64,000 nt of DNA from Sisyra terminalis (taxonomy: Eukaryota > Arthropoda > Insecta > Neuroptera > Sisyridae). A program made the translations under genes and the position numbers. Positions within the stretch are counted from its first letter, which is position 1. Each line of letters starts with the position of its first letter. The notes below the pieces were generated by a model. The model saw only the letters and a program-made list of their open reading frames with translations. It ran no database searches and was not told the origin of the DNA. Where the stretch lies: the NCBI GenBank assembly GCA_958496175.1, contig OY292275.1, forward strand, positions 53,273,701-53,337,700, written 5' to 3'. Shown piece after piece: positions 24,906-38,654 of this stretch.

Positions 24906-25422
24906 AATGTGAAAATCTATCAACTCATAAATAGTTTATAGGTAAACATATACGATGTGTTGTTTTGTGTGTTTTTTGAAATTGGCGGGTTTCTGCATTG
25001 AAAATGTTTGTGGATTGTCAATTGCCTAAATTCTATAGGTGGCATGCAGACCGCAGCTGTTCTAGCGAACAACAAAGTCCTGTTATAGTTTATCAGAAAA
25101 TTCAAGGCGGGAAATTAAAATCCATTTTTCAACAATACTCATTTATGCCTCACATTCGCTTTCATAATGCCTTTTCGCTATTTTCAACAATTTGTCGGTG
25201 TATTTATCGAGATTGAGTGCATTTGAAAAGTCGGAAAATGTTAAGCCTCACAAATTTTATTAATGGGTTAAATTTTATGTTGGCACCATTGTCGAAGTTT
25301 ATACAAAATGGTTTGGTTTAATTATAAAATAACCATTTAAAAAAAAATCAAGAAAATTACAATGCGGTTATAAATATTTTTATTTATTTTATTTTTAGAT
25401 TTCATTTTTTAAATAACCGGAC

Positions 25423-28400
25423 ATGGAATCAGCTGTCACGATGATGGAAGTGGAAGAAAGCCCTTGCAAAGATTCGGCCGAAACAAGTATGATGAGTTAT
25501 TCAAAATTTCCCAATTTTTTACCAATAAAAAACACCTCTCAATTAAATTTATCTCCAAATTTACAATTTAGTTCTAATTTAATCTCAAATTGAGCCTAAT
25601 TTTCATTTATAAATTTAATTTTCTTTATCTTACAAGGTTATGTTTGTAAAATCGTGGATATAAATAGTACTTTTTTTGTAGTACGCTCGAATGGAGAAGT
25701 AAATGGGTCATGTGACGATGCCAGTATGGACACGTGTTCATCTCCTGAAAGTTCCCAACCGGTTTCTGAATCTGGTAACAGTAATGACAGTAGTCGATTC
25801 ACCGAAATTCAACAAAAAGTGCCTACCAGTGAAGTGCCTACTGATGAACCAGTAACATTGGATAGTGATGAGGATGAAGATGTCCCAGAAACGCCAAACA
25901 AACCTCAAAGCGAACAGGTCCAAAATAAAAGCTCCAGTGAAATGAATGGGCAAAAATGTGACAACGATCTAACCAATGGAACTGAAGATGATGCTATTAG
26001 TGTTGATTCAGGATCGAGCGAGGAACAACAAAATATCGAATCTGTTGATATTGGTGATACTGATAGTTCGGATAATGAAGAAATTTCTTCAAACAATTTA
26101 AACGTTAAAGTGGGTCGGGATACCCCAGTGAAAGGTAGTTCAAATGATTCAGATAGTGGTACTACCAGTCATAATAAACACTCAAACGGTGACTTGTGTA
26201 GTAGTCCGGATGTACAGGTTATTTGTGATAAGAACTCTTCAAGTGAAGTTATAAATCTCGATAAATCCAGTAAAAACAAAAAAAATTTAGAGTCATTTAC
26301 ACCCCGGCGTAGCTCTCGTAATTTAAATAGACAAAGAAGTTATATACACAGAGAAGACGAGATGGAAGATTCGGAGGATGTCGATGACATTGAAGATCTA
26401 GATCCAGATATTGAAGAAATTATGCCGGAAGATCCTCTCGGTATGTCAGATAACGTTAATTCATTTCAAAACAATTCTAAAGATGTTAAAGATTCGAAAA
26501 AGAGTCGAGGTCCTTCTTTATCTGGCAGTACTATAGTCGTTAAAGACACTAAACGATTAGTTGAAATCGCGACAACCTCAAAATCTTCAACTCCATCTTC
26601 AGGAAAGAAGGAACCAACATTAGTTATAATAGATACAAATTCGATATTATCGGGCCGTGGTCCTGTACCTGTTACACAAAAGTCTACTAATGCGTCTACC
26701 TCATCATATTCAATGTTGCCGATGGCACTGCCGGCACAGGGAGTTTATCCCGCTAACATGCGTGCCACAATTACTCCCATTCCCATGCCACCAAAAGCGA
26801 CTCCCGTTCCACCTCAATCCATTGCACCACAACCACCCACAATACCAACTCCTATTCTTCCATCTCTTACAGATGACATGTACGTTGTGGAGGCCCCTTC
26901 CTTTATTGTTCCCTACGTCTACGAAAAACCCCCCGTCAAACCACTGAAAGAATATGTAGTCAAAGTTGCAAAAGAACTAGCGGAACAAGCGAAAAAAGAA
27001 CAAGAAGAAAAAGCGAAAGAAAAGGGAGAAAAATCGCCTAAATCCAGCGAAAAAACCGATGAGTCGTCCGAGAACAAAAACAAAAAAGCCGATAACGAAA
27101 AGAAAGAAAATTCCGAAAGTAACACAAAAACCGAGAGCCAAAGCAACAAGGAGAGCAAAGAGGATACGACAGATAAAAAACCGACTGCTCCTGAAATGAA
27201 AGTAAACAGTTATTTTGACAATCCTCTAGGGAAATTCTTTTCCAACATTGGATTTAATTTGGTGCAAGAATATGTGCAAGCCGATTTACTTAAACAACAG
27301 AAACGGAAGAAAGATCGTGAAGGCGGATATAGCGCCGAGACTGAAAAAGCAATTGCATCGATTATTTTTAGTCTGGAAATAAGTAAAGAGAACAACGAAC
27401 CGTTCCATATGCCAATGAAAAAATGTGACTATTGTAATTTCCGAACCGAATCAGCGTTAGTGTTAGCTCACCATTTAGAAACTCCACATATGCGTAATTA
27501 TATCTACCGATGCAACTTTTGTCCACTAGAAGTACGAAATCCTCATGACATTCTGTTTCATATGGAAGCGGAACACAATACTCGCGGTAGACTGGAGCGA
27601 GCTGCTGCCTTCCACGAATGTCCAAACTGCCCATTCGAGGACAATCAAAAGGGAAAACTGACCAGACATTTAATTGCATGTGCGAAAAAATACAAACCGG
27701 AAAAGAATTTAGAACCGCCAAGCGATTGGGAACCACCAGCAAAAATACCTCGACTACCACGTGGCAAACAAGTGCCCGGCTTTTCAAATGCTGCACTCAT
27801 ACCAGGTAGTGTTCCATATGCGGCATTCGCACAAGCGAAAAACATACCTCTTGTCCCGACAAGATTACAACCGCCACAAAGTAATCCTCTACGGCCTCGG
27901 GGAAGACCGTCCTTGTTAGGAAAGCAACCTTCAGGACGCTCTGGAATGATATACAGGCCTACAACGTCAGGACTACTTGTACCCACATCATATCAATATG
28001 GTGGAAATCAAATATTTACCGTAAGTATTTTTATGTTTGCAACATTCAAAATTAATAACACTTTACATTTCATATGACTACATTCGAAATCATTATTGTA
28101 TAGGTGGTTAGTGGAAACGGTTTAGGAGTAGAGGCGGAATCGTTGCAACATCTTTCTGCTAGTGCATCCATACCGCCTCTTTCCGTTACTCCCCAGGGTG
28201 GCAGCAATTTGACCATACAGGTAAAATATGAACTATATGGTGTTTGTCTGCATGCCAACCTGGATTTACGTACCGTTTTCATATTTTGAAAACTTTTATT
28301 CCATTTCTTTCAGTGTTACTAACTAACTAGCAATTAACCAAAAAAGGGAATATTTAAACGCACTTTGTAAATAATAACTATAAAAACTTTATAATTTGAA

Positions 28401-31400
28401 GTGTAAAGCAAATATTAACATTTAACGTTTCTGCATTAAAATAGTTGGAAAATTGGTTTAAAGCCAATTATGCATTTGGTAAACGCCAATCGTTTTATAA
28501 TGTTATACTATATTTTTTATGTTTAAATATTTATTAAAAGTTTACTCATCAGATTTAAAACAATAAAGTAAATACTTTTCCAAAAGCTGAAAGCTTATAT
28601 TTCAATTTACAGCAATATAATTTTTAGTTAATCATATCTACTTTATGTTTTTTTTGATTAGTTAAATAATAAAGTGCTTTTAAATAAAACCCGGAAAAGG
28701 TTTTTGATGTAATTCCATTTTGTGCTTCATAAAAAAAATAAGTAAATAAACTTAACTAACCAATTAAATGATAAAAATATTAAGTAAGTATTTACAGAAA
28801 AACAAGAGTGGGATTTTTAATGACAATTTTTTTTTTTGAAAATTTTAACAAAATTTAATTATTGGCTTATAATTGTGGCATTGCAATGAAAAAGTGAGTT
28901 GTTTAGGGAAGTTCTTTATTTTAAAAAATTAACAATACTACTAATATTTTACCTGAAATGTATCAAACTATCTTATGCTAGAATTTAAAGAAGTTTAAGA
29001 CCTAGGCGTTGAAATATTAATAATTAAAATGTACTTGTAATTTTTTGAAAGTTACGCATGTTTTTATGGGAATAACTTTATCAAAAGAAAATATGTAGTT
29101 ATGTAAGAAAAGTTTTTAAATTTATTCTATTAAAAATTAACTTTCTGGTGAGTCCTTCTTGACCATGGTCTAAAGCAGGAGTCGGGAACCTGCGACTCTT
29201 TAGCCTTAACCCCCTCTTTAAATACCGAACTTTAAGTTTCCACTATTTCAAAAAATAGAAGTAAAACCTTCATTCAATAAATATGTACTTAAGAATGTTT
29301 GATTTTTTTTTAATTTTAGTGATAATAAATATGAATTATAATATATTTCCTTTTCTGCCATATATCTAAGAAATGATTTTTGTTGAGTTATACTTATTGT
29401 GGAGAAAAACATTTTCAAATGACTTTCCTTAATAATAAAGTCAGAATTTCCCATGAACGACACAAAGTGGAGTTAGATCTGGTGATTTTAAAAACGTTTT
29501 TATAAGTTGACATTTTATAATGTTATGCATGGATATTAATATAATAATATTAATGAAATTATTTCCTCGTTATTGCGTTTATTTTAGGATATTTTAATTA
29601 TCATCATGTTGACCATATTACTAAAAAAATAATTTATTTTTATTTAGGTACAAATTTATTGAAAAAATAACAATTTTAGAAAATTGTTTATCAAAAGATA
29701 AAAATGCCATAATTTTTTTGCTTACTTCAGTAAATTGGAAAGTTAGCACGATTGCGATTGCCATATCTTCTAACGTACTGTTTTATCTAAACATATCCTT
29801 AATTTTTTCTATATTCTAAAATAGTAATTTAGTAATAGTAATTTATAATATTCTAAAATAGAAATTTTAAAAGGTGGCGAAAAACATCGATATATTCTTC
29901 ATTAATTTCAATGGTTTAACATTGATGTTTCACTTTTAAAAATATCTGTTTTAATATCGATGTTTTTATGAGCAATGTTGCATCCCTATGTATACCAAGT
30001 TTCATTATCCTTATTGTGACCTGATTTTAAGGTCGTTTCTTTATTTTAACGTAGATGGTGAAGTTCATACATAAATAAGAGCAAAAATAACTTAAATATT
30101 AGCAAATACTTTTAACTTATAATACTTAACAACTTGACTTAAAATTTAGAATCCTCTATAGGCTACACCAGTGCTTGTAGTAACTGGAGGTTATTTTGTT
30201 ATTTACTTTATATCCTTTTAATTATTGGTATGCCAAATGGTCAAGAAGCGATGTATATGATATTCTTTCTTCATTTCTAAAAGAAAAATGATTCTGTAGT
30301 GTAAAATTTCTATCAAGTATATGTACCAAATAGAGAAAGTTGAAGGTAAAGAAGTTAATAGTATTTGATGTTATTATCATTAAAACTATAAGGCGGTATA
30401 TTTTTTTTTGTATGTATGTTTTTTTACGAAATATCCTAATTGTCCTTAATTTATCCTTGTACAACCAAAGTTTGGAAGATACCAAAGACACCAGTATGCA
30501 TGTTGATTAATAAAAATCTTGTTTTTTTTTTTAAAGTCTACTTCATCAGCATCATCTTCCAACCGTTCAATTACCAACAAGCTAGCTCACCAACCAAGTA
30601 TTTCGATAACTCCGTTACCTAGACAAAGTTCCCAATCTGGTGCATCATCATCATCTAGCGCGAATCCAACAATGCCCAGCGTTAAACCCGGCGATCCAGC
30701 AGCTGGAAAAGCTACATTTGTTATTTGCGAAATTTGTGATGGTTATATAAAAGATCTGGAACAATTACGAAACCATATGCAATGGATCCATAAAGTAAAA
30801 ATCCATCCGAAAATGATCTACAATCGACCACCGTTAAATTGCCAAAAATGTCAATTTCGATTTTTCACCGATCAGGGTTTAGAACGGCATTTGCTTGGTT
30901 CTCATGGATTAGTTACAAGTTCAATGCAAGAAGCTGCCAATAAGGGCAAAGATGCTGGTCGTTGTCCCGTTTGTGGGCGAGTGTATCAATGGAAATTACT
31001 AAACCATGTTGCTCGCGACCATAAAATTACACTGAAACCAGCACATTTGTCATACAAGTGCACAGTTTGTACAGCCACTTTCGGCATGTACAAACAATTC
31101 GAGAACCATGTGTACTCTGCGCACAGTGTTGTAGCTAAACGAGTTATTGAGAAAAAGAACAATGTCTCGTCATCTAGAAGTAATAGCGACTCATTATTAA
31201 AACCACTTAAAATTAATGACGAAATCACGATTATTCCGCAGCCAATTAAGCCGAAAGCAGGATCGTCAAGTCGAAGTGAAAAAGGTAATTTCTATCGTTT
31301 TCCTACAAACCCTTTCGTTAAAATCTCAAATATCAAATTTTTTTTACAGTTTAATTCAATTGAAAATGATGTAGTAGCGATGGAACCCAACGGCACATAT

Positions 31401-31424
31401 ACCCAAGGTGTAATAACTGTATAA
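25423..31424 (+). CDS. MEP-1: MEP-1, multi-zinc-finger chromatin repressor
   Basis: Coding exons: 25423-25486, 25682-28020, 28104-28220 and 30537 onward. The protein starts MESAVTMMEVEESPCKDSAE and is about 1,090-1,135 aa. Residues 23-350 are acidic and Ser/Asn-rich. A Pro-rich stretch leads into a conserved APSFIVPYVYEKPPVKPL block, a Lys/Glu helix (about 450-530), then NPLGKFFSNIGFNLVQEYVQ, which I recognise from Drosophila MEP-1. Seven zinc fingers begin near residues 603, 632, 668 (C2HC), 904, 942, 983 and 1015. MEP-1 works with Mi-2 as a SUMO-linked transcriptional corepressor in the nucleus (family knowledge). The 3' end is ambiguous. A donor at 31285 and acceptor ending at 31349 would give a stop two bases later, whereas reading through stays open to the TAA at 31422-31424. 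An AATAAA lies at 31811. Confidence 0.88.
29176..29215 (+). mobile_element. hAT-like terminus
   Basis: CAGGAGTCGGGAACCTGCG followed by ACTCTTTAGCC closely resembles the CAGGGGTCGGCAACCTGCGG ends common in animal hAT elements. The other end was not found. Confidence 0.4.
29872..29988 (-). mobile_element. MITE end of the AGGGATGCAAC type
   Basis: On the minus strand the element starts TAGGGATGCAACATTGCTC and continues with ATAAAAACATCGATATT-type sequence. A related fragment at 43925-43981 shares the CACTTTTAAAAATAT block and the GCAATGTTGCATCCCTG end. The end sequence resembles hAT elements. Confidence 0.45.
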
Positions 31425-33359
31425 TATATCGAATACATTTAATTTTATTTCTTGATTTTGCATACAAAAAAGAAATATATATACATACATATATATTAAG
31501 ATAGTGAACGTATATGACACATCGCAAAGAATTACAAAAAAAAAATGAAAAAAACGAAAGATAATAGATATTAATGAAGGTGATATACAGAAAAAAAATG
31601 AAAAACAGAAGACAATTGTGAATTATTAAAGCATTTCAGAAGATGGAATACCTTGTTTTTTCTCTCGCAAGATTTCACTCTGTATTTGTGCATAATTATT
31701 CTATTATAAAATATAAATCAATGTTAATGTTGGGAAAAGTGTCCAAAGATGGTAGGTTTTTCTCAATGTCTACATGTAAATTTAGTTTTCACTTAAAACA
31801 TTAGTTTTCGAATAAAGTAAATATAATGTAAAAGAATGATTTTCTTTCTGTATAATTTATTTATGGACAAAAATGTCATTTACAGTTATATTATTTTTCA
31901 TTTATAAAAGTAGTTTACAATGTAATAAAAATAATTTAAACATGGTACAGGCATATTTTATTGATTTTATTAAAATTGAAACGACTCTTTTTTTTCTGCA
32001 CTTGATCATCATTTTTACTCAATTTAAAATGCTTGTACTGGGCTAATTTCTTTCATTTAAATACAGTGATTATATAATTTTTAATGATTATTTTATTTTA
32101 TTTGCCTTATATTTTCTTCTAAATTTATATTTTAGCGATAATTTGGTTCAGTTTTTAAATTTTATTTAAAAAAAGTGCGTATTGCCTGTTATGTTTCCGA
32201 TGAATGATATTAAATGAAAATAATATTTATTATGAGATTTATTTTTAGACCACACAATTCAAGGATTGATCCTTAAAATTAATTTGTTGCATCCAATATG
32301 TTTACGACCATTGTTTTCGAACAATCAAATAATGTGTATAAGGCTTATTTTTAATGAATATCAGTAGCGGATCGAGGGGGGTGTTTTGAGTGCTCCCTTG
32401 AAAAAACATGTTTGTAATAAATCAAATAGATTTATTCGCAGACTTGGACACTTATACTGTTAATACAATATATATAGCCTAATGTTGGCCGAGTGGTCAA
32501 AGTAACCGTTCCAAAGCTGGTAGGTGTTGGGTTCAATCCTCAATTCGAACAAATTTTCAATATTTCTCGAATGCGGATTTTTAATAACCCTAGAGCCGCT
32601 AAAGACCTTAGTAGTTATATAGCATAAAAACAATATATAAAATATATTGGGGTTTTATTTATGTTATATAATTTACAAAAGTAAACTATGAACATAAAAT
32701 GAACAAAAACTCAAACAAATGTATTTTTGACGTATTGTGATTGCCAAGCAATCTTTTTCAATGGTCATCAAGTAGTATAAAGTTGTCTTAAAGTTGTGTT
32801 GTTTACAATACTAACATAAAATCTACCCTTAGTGAGATTAAGGTTTCTCAACTAAAATCCTGAGTCCTATTGGTGGGCGTAATGAGCTTTTGGTAAGAAA
32901 AATATTTGTATTTAAAGTTTTATGGTATTCATAGATTTGATTAAGTTTTATGGTAAAATGAACAAAAAGTTAAAGGAAGGTAAGGTTTAAAAATGTTTCT
33001 ATAATTTTGAAAATGGAAATTCAAATACAATTCTCGTCTCTATTCGAAATGTGTTCTTATACTTTAATATTTTTTTTCATTACAAATATTTTCAGCTTCC
33101 AATTTAGTGCCACTATCGTTATAAAGAGGCGGAGAAGGAAATGTGAGTTTAAAAAAGATTTTTCACTTGCGATGATTTTGACCAAAAATAACTTAATTAG
33201 TTTCCCAATCCTAACGTTTTTTGTCATAAAGGTTTAAAAAATTAACAGTAAAATTTATAATAAAACCAGTCTCTTTACTTTATTGCCAAAATAAAACGAA
33301 AAATCATTACAAATAAATAAATTACCTTCGTGATTTTCATAAAATTTAATATACAATAA
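31425..33359. other. Intergenic region between MEP-1 and the secreted-protein gene
   Basis: Contains the MEP-1 3' UTR (AATAAA at 31811), a short piece near 32364 (GTAGCGGATCGAGGGGGGTG) related to the hAT-like MITE ends at 14570, a complete SINE at 32478, and the presumed poly(A) signal of the minus-strand gene (TTTATT at 33279-33284). Confidence 0.5.
32478..32640 (+). mobile_element. tRNA-derived SINE
   Basis: GTTGGCCGAGTGGTCAAAGT (A box), CCAAAGCTGGTAGGTGTTGG and GTTCAATCC (B box with one change) are followed by the family body, AATATTTCTCG, CCCTAGAGCCGCTAAAGACC and TTAGTAGTTAT. This is one of the most complete copies. Confidence 0.8.
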
Positions 33360-34098
33360 TTATTTTATAAATTTTCTATAGCTTGTTTCATTCCCGTTTA
33401 AATGTAAAACCGGGTCTAAATTATTCAGTAAATTTTGCGCTTCCGTTGTATTTGTCGTGCTTATATTTGAAAAGAAGTTAAGAAGTTGATTTGGGATTAG
33501 AGTTGGAGATGGTCCAGAACTGCCAGGAATTAGGTTTGTCTCCGACGCATTTATAAAATTTACGGGGGCAATTTGCGTCAATATACGTTGGGTTATATTA
33601 GTTTGAATGGGAAATTGTATGTTGGATAAATTGAAGTGGCTTCCATTGCGTGGTTCGTAAAACGTAAAATTAATCTCTTCATCACTAAAATAGATATGGA
33701 ATTGTGTCATTTTTATAATCAATAGCAAGTATTATTTAATATTTACCTTTCCGTTGAATTATCTTCATCGCTGCTTACGTTAGTTAATATACCCACTTCA
33801 TAAACGATTGTTCGAATTATGTATCTAAAAGAAACATGAGATAGGTTTTGTTGGTTTTCAAGATAAAAACATATTTACAAATCGCGAGCATCTGTTTGAT
33901 TAGAAGAATTTATTTTTTCGACCACTGTTGAGATATCTTCCGGATATAAACTATCTTGGTTTATGGGAACTGCTTGTATTGTTATTGGCCCAACTAACAG
34001 GAAAATAATAAATATCAGACCCTGAAACGAATTATTAAATTCAACTAAACCTGTAACCAGTGATTGAATATTTTGGAAAAACTTACAGAACAATCCAT
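33360..34098 (-). CDS. Small secreted, Asn-glycosylation-rich protein
   Basis: Four exons: 34098-34087 (12 bp, MDCS), 34021-33879, 33824-33747 and 33684-33360, in phase, giving 185 aa. The tiny first exon joins a hydrophobic run (GLIFIIFLLVGPITIQA) to form a signal peptide, with likely cleavage before VPINQ. No further membrane segment follows. A conserved-looking core, DLYIIRTIVYEVGILTNVSS, precedes an Asn/Thr/Ser-rich tail. I count 12 N-X-S/T sequons, an unusually high density, so the mature protein is probably a heavily glycosylated extracellular or lysosomal protein. I do not recognise a named family, and there are no cysteines after the signal peptide. The start is set by the 12-bp exon; a longer frame entering from 34093 is intron read-through. 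Confidence 0.7.
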
Positions 34099-34973
34099 TT
34101 GGTATATAAAAATCGATCTATCACAGCACAGAGGAAAATTGAAACTATGCGTTTCTGATGGTTTGCGATGATTTTAAATCGTTAGTTTACAATTTGCATA
34201 TGAGGTGTGAACGATAATGACCTTCATGCTATTATTTATTGTAAAAGTATATAAAAATGATCCATATTTGTCTATTAATTAGGACCTATGGTCTAACATT
34301 GTGTAAAATATGTAGCGTCATCTTATTATGTATAACAATTAGGAAGATAACAATATATGTTTAATATGAAATCTTTGGGTTTTCCATCAACGAAAAACTG
34401 TCGATAAAAGGTGTGTTTTTCAGAACAAATATGTACCAAAGTAGGTAGTTCAATTGATGCGAAAATATTTGCTTTAATTTTTTTTGTTTATGATATTTAA
34501 TTCAAGAATGAAATAGCTATAAAAGAAATTGGGATTTAGTACCGTATTTGCGTGATGAATAACAAGTTATTTGGTAAATTTTTAATTTACAAAAAAGCCG
34601 GTCATTTCCAAATATTAACTAGTATCATCTGGTAAGAAAAAGACTCCAATTTAAATTTTTGTAAGACTAATAATAAGAACCATAAAGTTATAGACATTAG
34701 TCAATTAGTTGCTATTCTCGGACTATTTTAAACATTTGTTGGTACTTAACAACGCTAATTTTTTGAAATCAGAGAAAAAGTATATATTACCATTTTGCAA
34801 CTATCATTATTTATTTTCAATCAAAACTAAGGAGTAAGAGTTGTAATCTCTGATTAATTATGATCAATACAAATATATATGATTAATATCTGAAAACTAT
34901 AAATCGTAAGTTAAATTATAAATCGTAAAGCGTATACTACCAAAAACATTTCATGGATATTAACCCTGTTAAA

Positions 34974-35083
34974 AGAAACCATTTAAAAGCATTTTGAAAT
35001 CTTTACATTTAAAATAGCTTTAATAAGTTTAAATGACTTCTAATGGGTTTTTTGAACATTTAAAATACCTTTTTTTAACAGGG
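34974..35083 (+). mobile_element. CCCTGTTAAAA-type MITE
   Basis: Starts CCCTGTTAAAAG and ends TTTTTTTAACAGGG. Internally it carries AAAAGCATTTTGAAATC, ACTTCTAATGGG and GAACATTTAAAATACC, the subterminal words of the family. Confidence 0.75.
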
Positions 35084-35137
35084 AGATTATCAAAATTAAC
35101 AATCTCGTAAAGTTTCACTGTTTAAAAGTTAAGATAT

Positions 35138-35261
35138 CCTGTTAAAAAAGGCATTTCAAATGTTCAAAAAATCCATTAGAAGCTATTAGAAGTCGTTTAA
35201 AGTTATTAAATCCATTTTAAATGTAATGATTTCAAAATGCCTCTAAATGCTTTTTAATAGG
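35138..35261 (-). mobile_element. CCCTGTTAAAA-type MITE, inverted
   Basis: Starts CCTGTTAAAAAAGGC and ends AAATGCTTTTTAATAGG. The internal order (TTCAAAAAATCCATTAGAAG, then ATGATTTCAAAATGCC) is the reverse of the copy 55 bp upstream, so the two form an inverted pair. Confidence 0.7.
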
Positions 35262-35605
35262 AAACTCATTAAGAACCAAATCCCTAAGTCCTATAGAAAC
35301 CTAATACTTCTCAGTCAAAAAGCATGGCTTGACTATAAAGCTATAATTGCATAACATATGTTAAGGACTGATGCCTAGTAAGTAGTATACGTAGTATGCA
35401 CGCATATTTATGTTAATATATTTCATTATTATATTTCACTCTCCTTTAACTCTATAGACTATATGCAACTGCATCTATAGTTTCCACCTATTTCGGGACG
35501 CTTACATAATTCCATAAAAATAATTCATTATAGTATTAAGTATTGTGCCATGAAATTCTTTTACAAAACGACCAAGTTATAATTTATGCCTAAGAAGTAA
35601 AATTT

Positions 35606-35765
35606 ACCTGCTGGTGATCAAATAATCAAATTGGCCGCTCCAAGATGCTGGGTTCGATTTTCGTATCGAGAATTTTTTAATATTTCTCGATTTACGGACT
35701 TTTATTAACCCTAGAGTCGTAAAAAGATCTTGGCAGTTGAACAACGACAGTAAATAACATGGTAA
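35606..35765 (+). mobile_element. tRNA-derived SINE, diverged
   Basis: The B box GGGTTCGATTTTCG and the body CCCTAGAGTCGTAAAAAGATC with ACGACAGTAAATAAC are clear. The A box has decayed. Confidence 0.65.
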
Positions 35766-36158
35766 TAAATAGAAGTTTTAGAATTCGGACTTAAGAACTT
35801 GGAGAAAACGTTTTATACTTGATGGTTTGGGGAACCTAATTTATATTAAATGTTTTTGGTGAGACCTGATTTCTTTTTGCAGGATAACCTAGTTCTTTTA
35901 ATTTTTGATACTGTAGTTTTTGTGCGTTAGTTACATATGTGCCGTAGGAATCGAATATATAAAACAACAGTTTAATGAAAAAAATCAGCAATTTAGAGTA
36001 CAAAAACTCTTTAGAAATTCTAATAAAGGGCTTAGAAATTAAAGCAGACCCACAGTGTGAAAAAAGTTTAGGACCAACATAACGAATGTATAATATAAAT
36101 TATTAAGGGTCAAAGAAAAATATCAGTCATAATAAACTTAAAAAATTGTAAAAGTTTT

Positions 36159-36214
36159 CCCATTAAAAAAGGCATTTTAATTGTAATGATTTCAAAATGC
36201 CTTTTTTAAGCAAG
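36159..36214. mobile_element. CCCTGTTAAAA-type MITE remnant
   Basis: ATTAAAAAAGGCATTTTAAT, then ATGATTTCAAAATGCC and TTTTTTAAGC. Only the subterminal palindrome remains. Confidence 0.5.
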
Positions 36215-38654
36215 ATTAGTAAAATTTGATATAAACAATTAACAGTGAATTTTTGAAAACGACTATATCTTCGAAAAAAAAACTATTGGATTTAAAATAA
36301 CTAATGCTTCATCAATTTTCAAACCTGAAGACTGTTTATTTTATAATTGTTTTTAGATATTTGAGATTGTTTCGTTATTGAAATGGATATTTTAATTTGA
36401 GATGTTGATCTGCACCCCCTGTGAAAGAGTAGAATTTAAAAATTTATTAATTTTTTTGTTTGTGTACTAAATTTCATTCCTATAGGTCTTCGAGAAGTAC
36501 TCTTAAGATTTTGATGAGTGAATGATTGGCAAAATCGATGCATTTCAGGTATTAATAAAATCTAAAGTATATAAGTCTGGTAACTTCATTTTATCCTTAA
36601 GTAACATTATTTCAAGTAATAATTATCCTAAGGTATGAAGGTCCAAAAAAGCGATTAAACACTTTGAAAAAATACGTAGTACCCTATTTAGTTTTGGTTC
36701 ATATACCGTGTTCCTAGACCTGTAGTTATATAATTTTTAAAAAACATTTTTTGTGAAAATACAAATAAAAATTTGATGATTTTCAATATAAAAACTAGTT
36801 CCTAACAGCTATAACAGATAATATATTGAGGATTTAGTTTTTTTTTCTGGTTATTGGCTGCTTTTATACTTAAAATATGTACAGTTAGTTAACGATAATA
36901 ATTTAATATACCTATTATTTTAATGTCGTATCAGAGAATATATAAAGTGGATATAATGGATATTGCGTACTTCTTCAGTATTTGAAATAACTGTTTGTCA
37001 ATTTGATAAATTTTAGCAATAAAAATGTCATTATTATCATTGAATTTTAATTCAAGCCTAAATAATTAACACAAACATTTTCTAATAAGTGATAAAAATA
37101 GATAAACTCAATCATTTTCAGTATTAGAACTAAAATATCAATAAGTAATAGTCACTGAAACCACAAAAGAAACTTTGGATCTTCATTTATCAATTAATTT
37201 TGATAATATTATGTATTATTTATTATAAGTTATAGTAAATATGTGACATCATCGCTTTAAATAGTTGTGGTTAAGGTTTTAAATTTTGATCTTTGCAGGT
37301 TTAAATAAGATATGATTTTTATTTCATCTGTTTCATTGATTCAATATGAGATTTCAAAAAGAGTAATCGTAGAATATTTTACATTTCGCTGCAAATACTT
37401 TCGAAATCATGGTATCATTTAAAAGAAAATTATTTTTAGTACAGCTAAATTATTTCTTGTTTTCGCAATTATTACTAATTTTAGTATAGTTTAGGGGTTG
37501 AAAATGTCTTTTTTATAAAAAATTAACAACTGCATGGCTTTATTAAGTCAATAAAAAATTTTTTTTGATCACGAAGGAATCTTGATACCGCTTTAAAAAT
37601 ATTTTTTTAAAATTTTACATACTATCTATATAATGGCTGATTTTTTTCAGATATTTTGAAAGAGTACTACATAGTGAAAAAAAAAATAAATAAAAATAAC
37701 TTCCGCGCTTTTTGCAATTGCCCATTGCTTTACCTTATTTATATATTGTGTATGGATTGATTGGGTGTGGCTTTGTTAAATTTTCAAAATTTCAACAATC
37801 AAAACAAATGAACACCATTAAATCTAGTAATCCTATTGGCTAAAAGCTCCCATGCATTGACTTGTATTGAGCTATTATTAGAAATTAGTGCATTGCTTGA
37901 CATAGTCATACTTTATTTATCCTTAATTAATTAATTTCAGTTGATTAAAAACTAAAAAGTGATAATTTAAATAGTGCTCAATTAATCAAGTTAATAGTTC
38001 TTTAATTCAAGTAATTAAAATGTTATTAAATTCTGAAAATTATCAATCTTAGTACAGTGTTAAAGTACATAGACGAATATATGATTAAAGGACCTAGGCA
38101 TATAATCATGGTAAATCAGTCCCAAAATATATATTTTTTAAAATATCCTTTACGTTTCCATGATTTCTAAGCATTTTGTAGCCTTAGACCTTTTAGGGAA
38201 AAGGATTTTTGATTTGAAAAATCATGAAATTTTTGTTGAACAAAAATGGGACACCATGTTAAACTTATATTATAAGTTGCTATAAGTGATTTAAAATATT
38301 TACAGTCGTACGTTATAAGTATTAAACCAAACAATAATAAGAATTATAAATGCCAAAGCTTGCACTAACTTCTTTACATTAAACCAGTTGATTTATTTTA
38401 TTAGGATATTTAGCTGCAAAGACCTTATAACAATTAATAGATACCTGCCCATCAAATATTTATGGCTGACATTATTCAGGCAATATGAATATATCGACAG
38501 CAACTAATATTACGACTATTTTTATCGTTTACAATACAATTATCTAAATGTAAAAAAACATATTTAGACGTTTCCTATTTACACAGATTATTTTAACGGC
38601 CATGAAAGTTATTGTATCTAATTTAAGCGACAAAGAATAACAATTAATATAATA

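Larger units (their letters stand above)
28221..30536 (+). other. MEP-1 intron 3 (2.3 kb)
   Basis: AT-rich intron from donor 28221 to acceptor 30536. It contains a hAT-like terminus at 29176 and a second MITE end at 29872-29988. No further exon recognised. Confidence 0.6.

Noticed and set aside
26657..27986. ORFs in other frames across the large MEP-1 exon
   Set aside because: Shadows of the MEP-1 reading frame, which carries clear zinc-finger motifs.
32478..32560. Possible functional tRNA gene (A and B boxes present)
   Set aside because: No foldable acceptor and anticodon arms, and the sequence continues into the shared 3' body found in other SINE copies.
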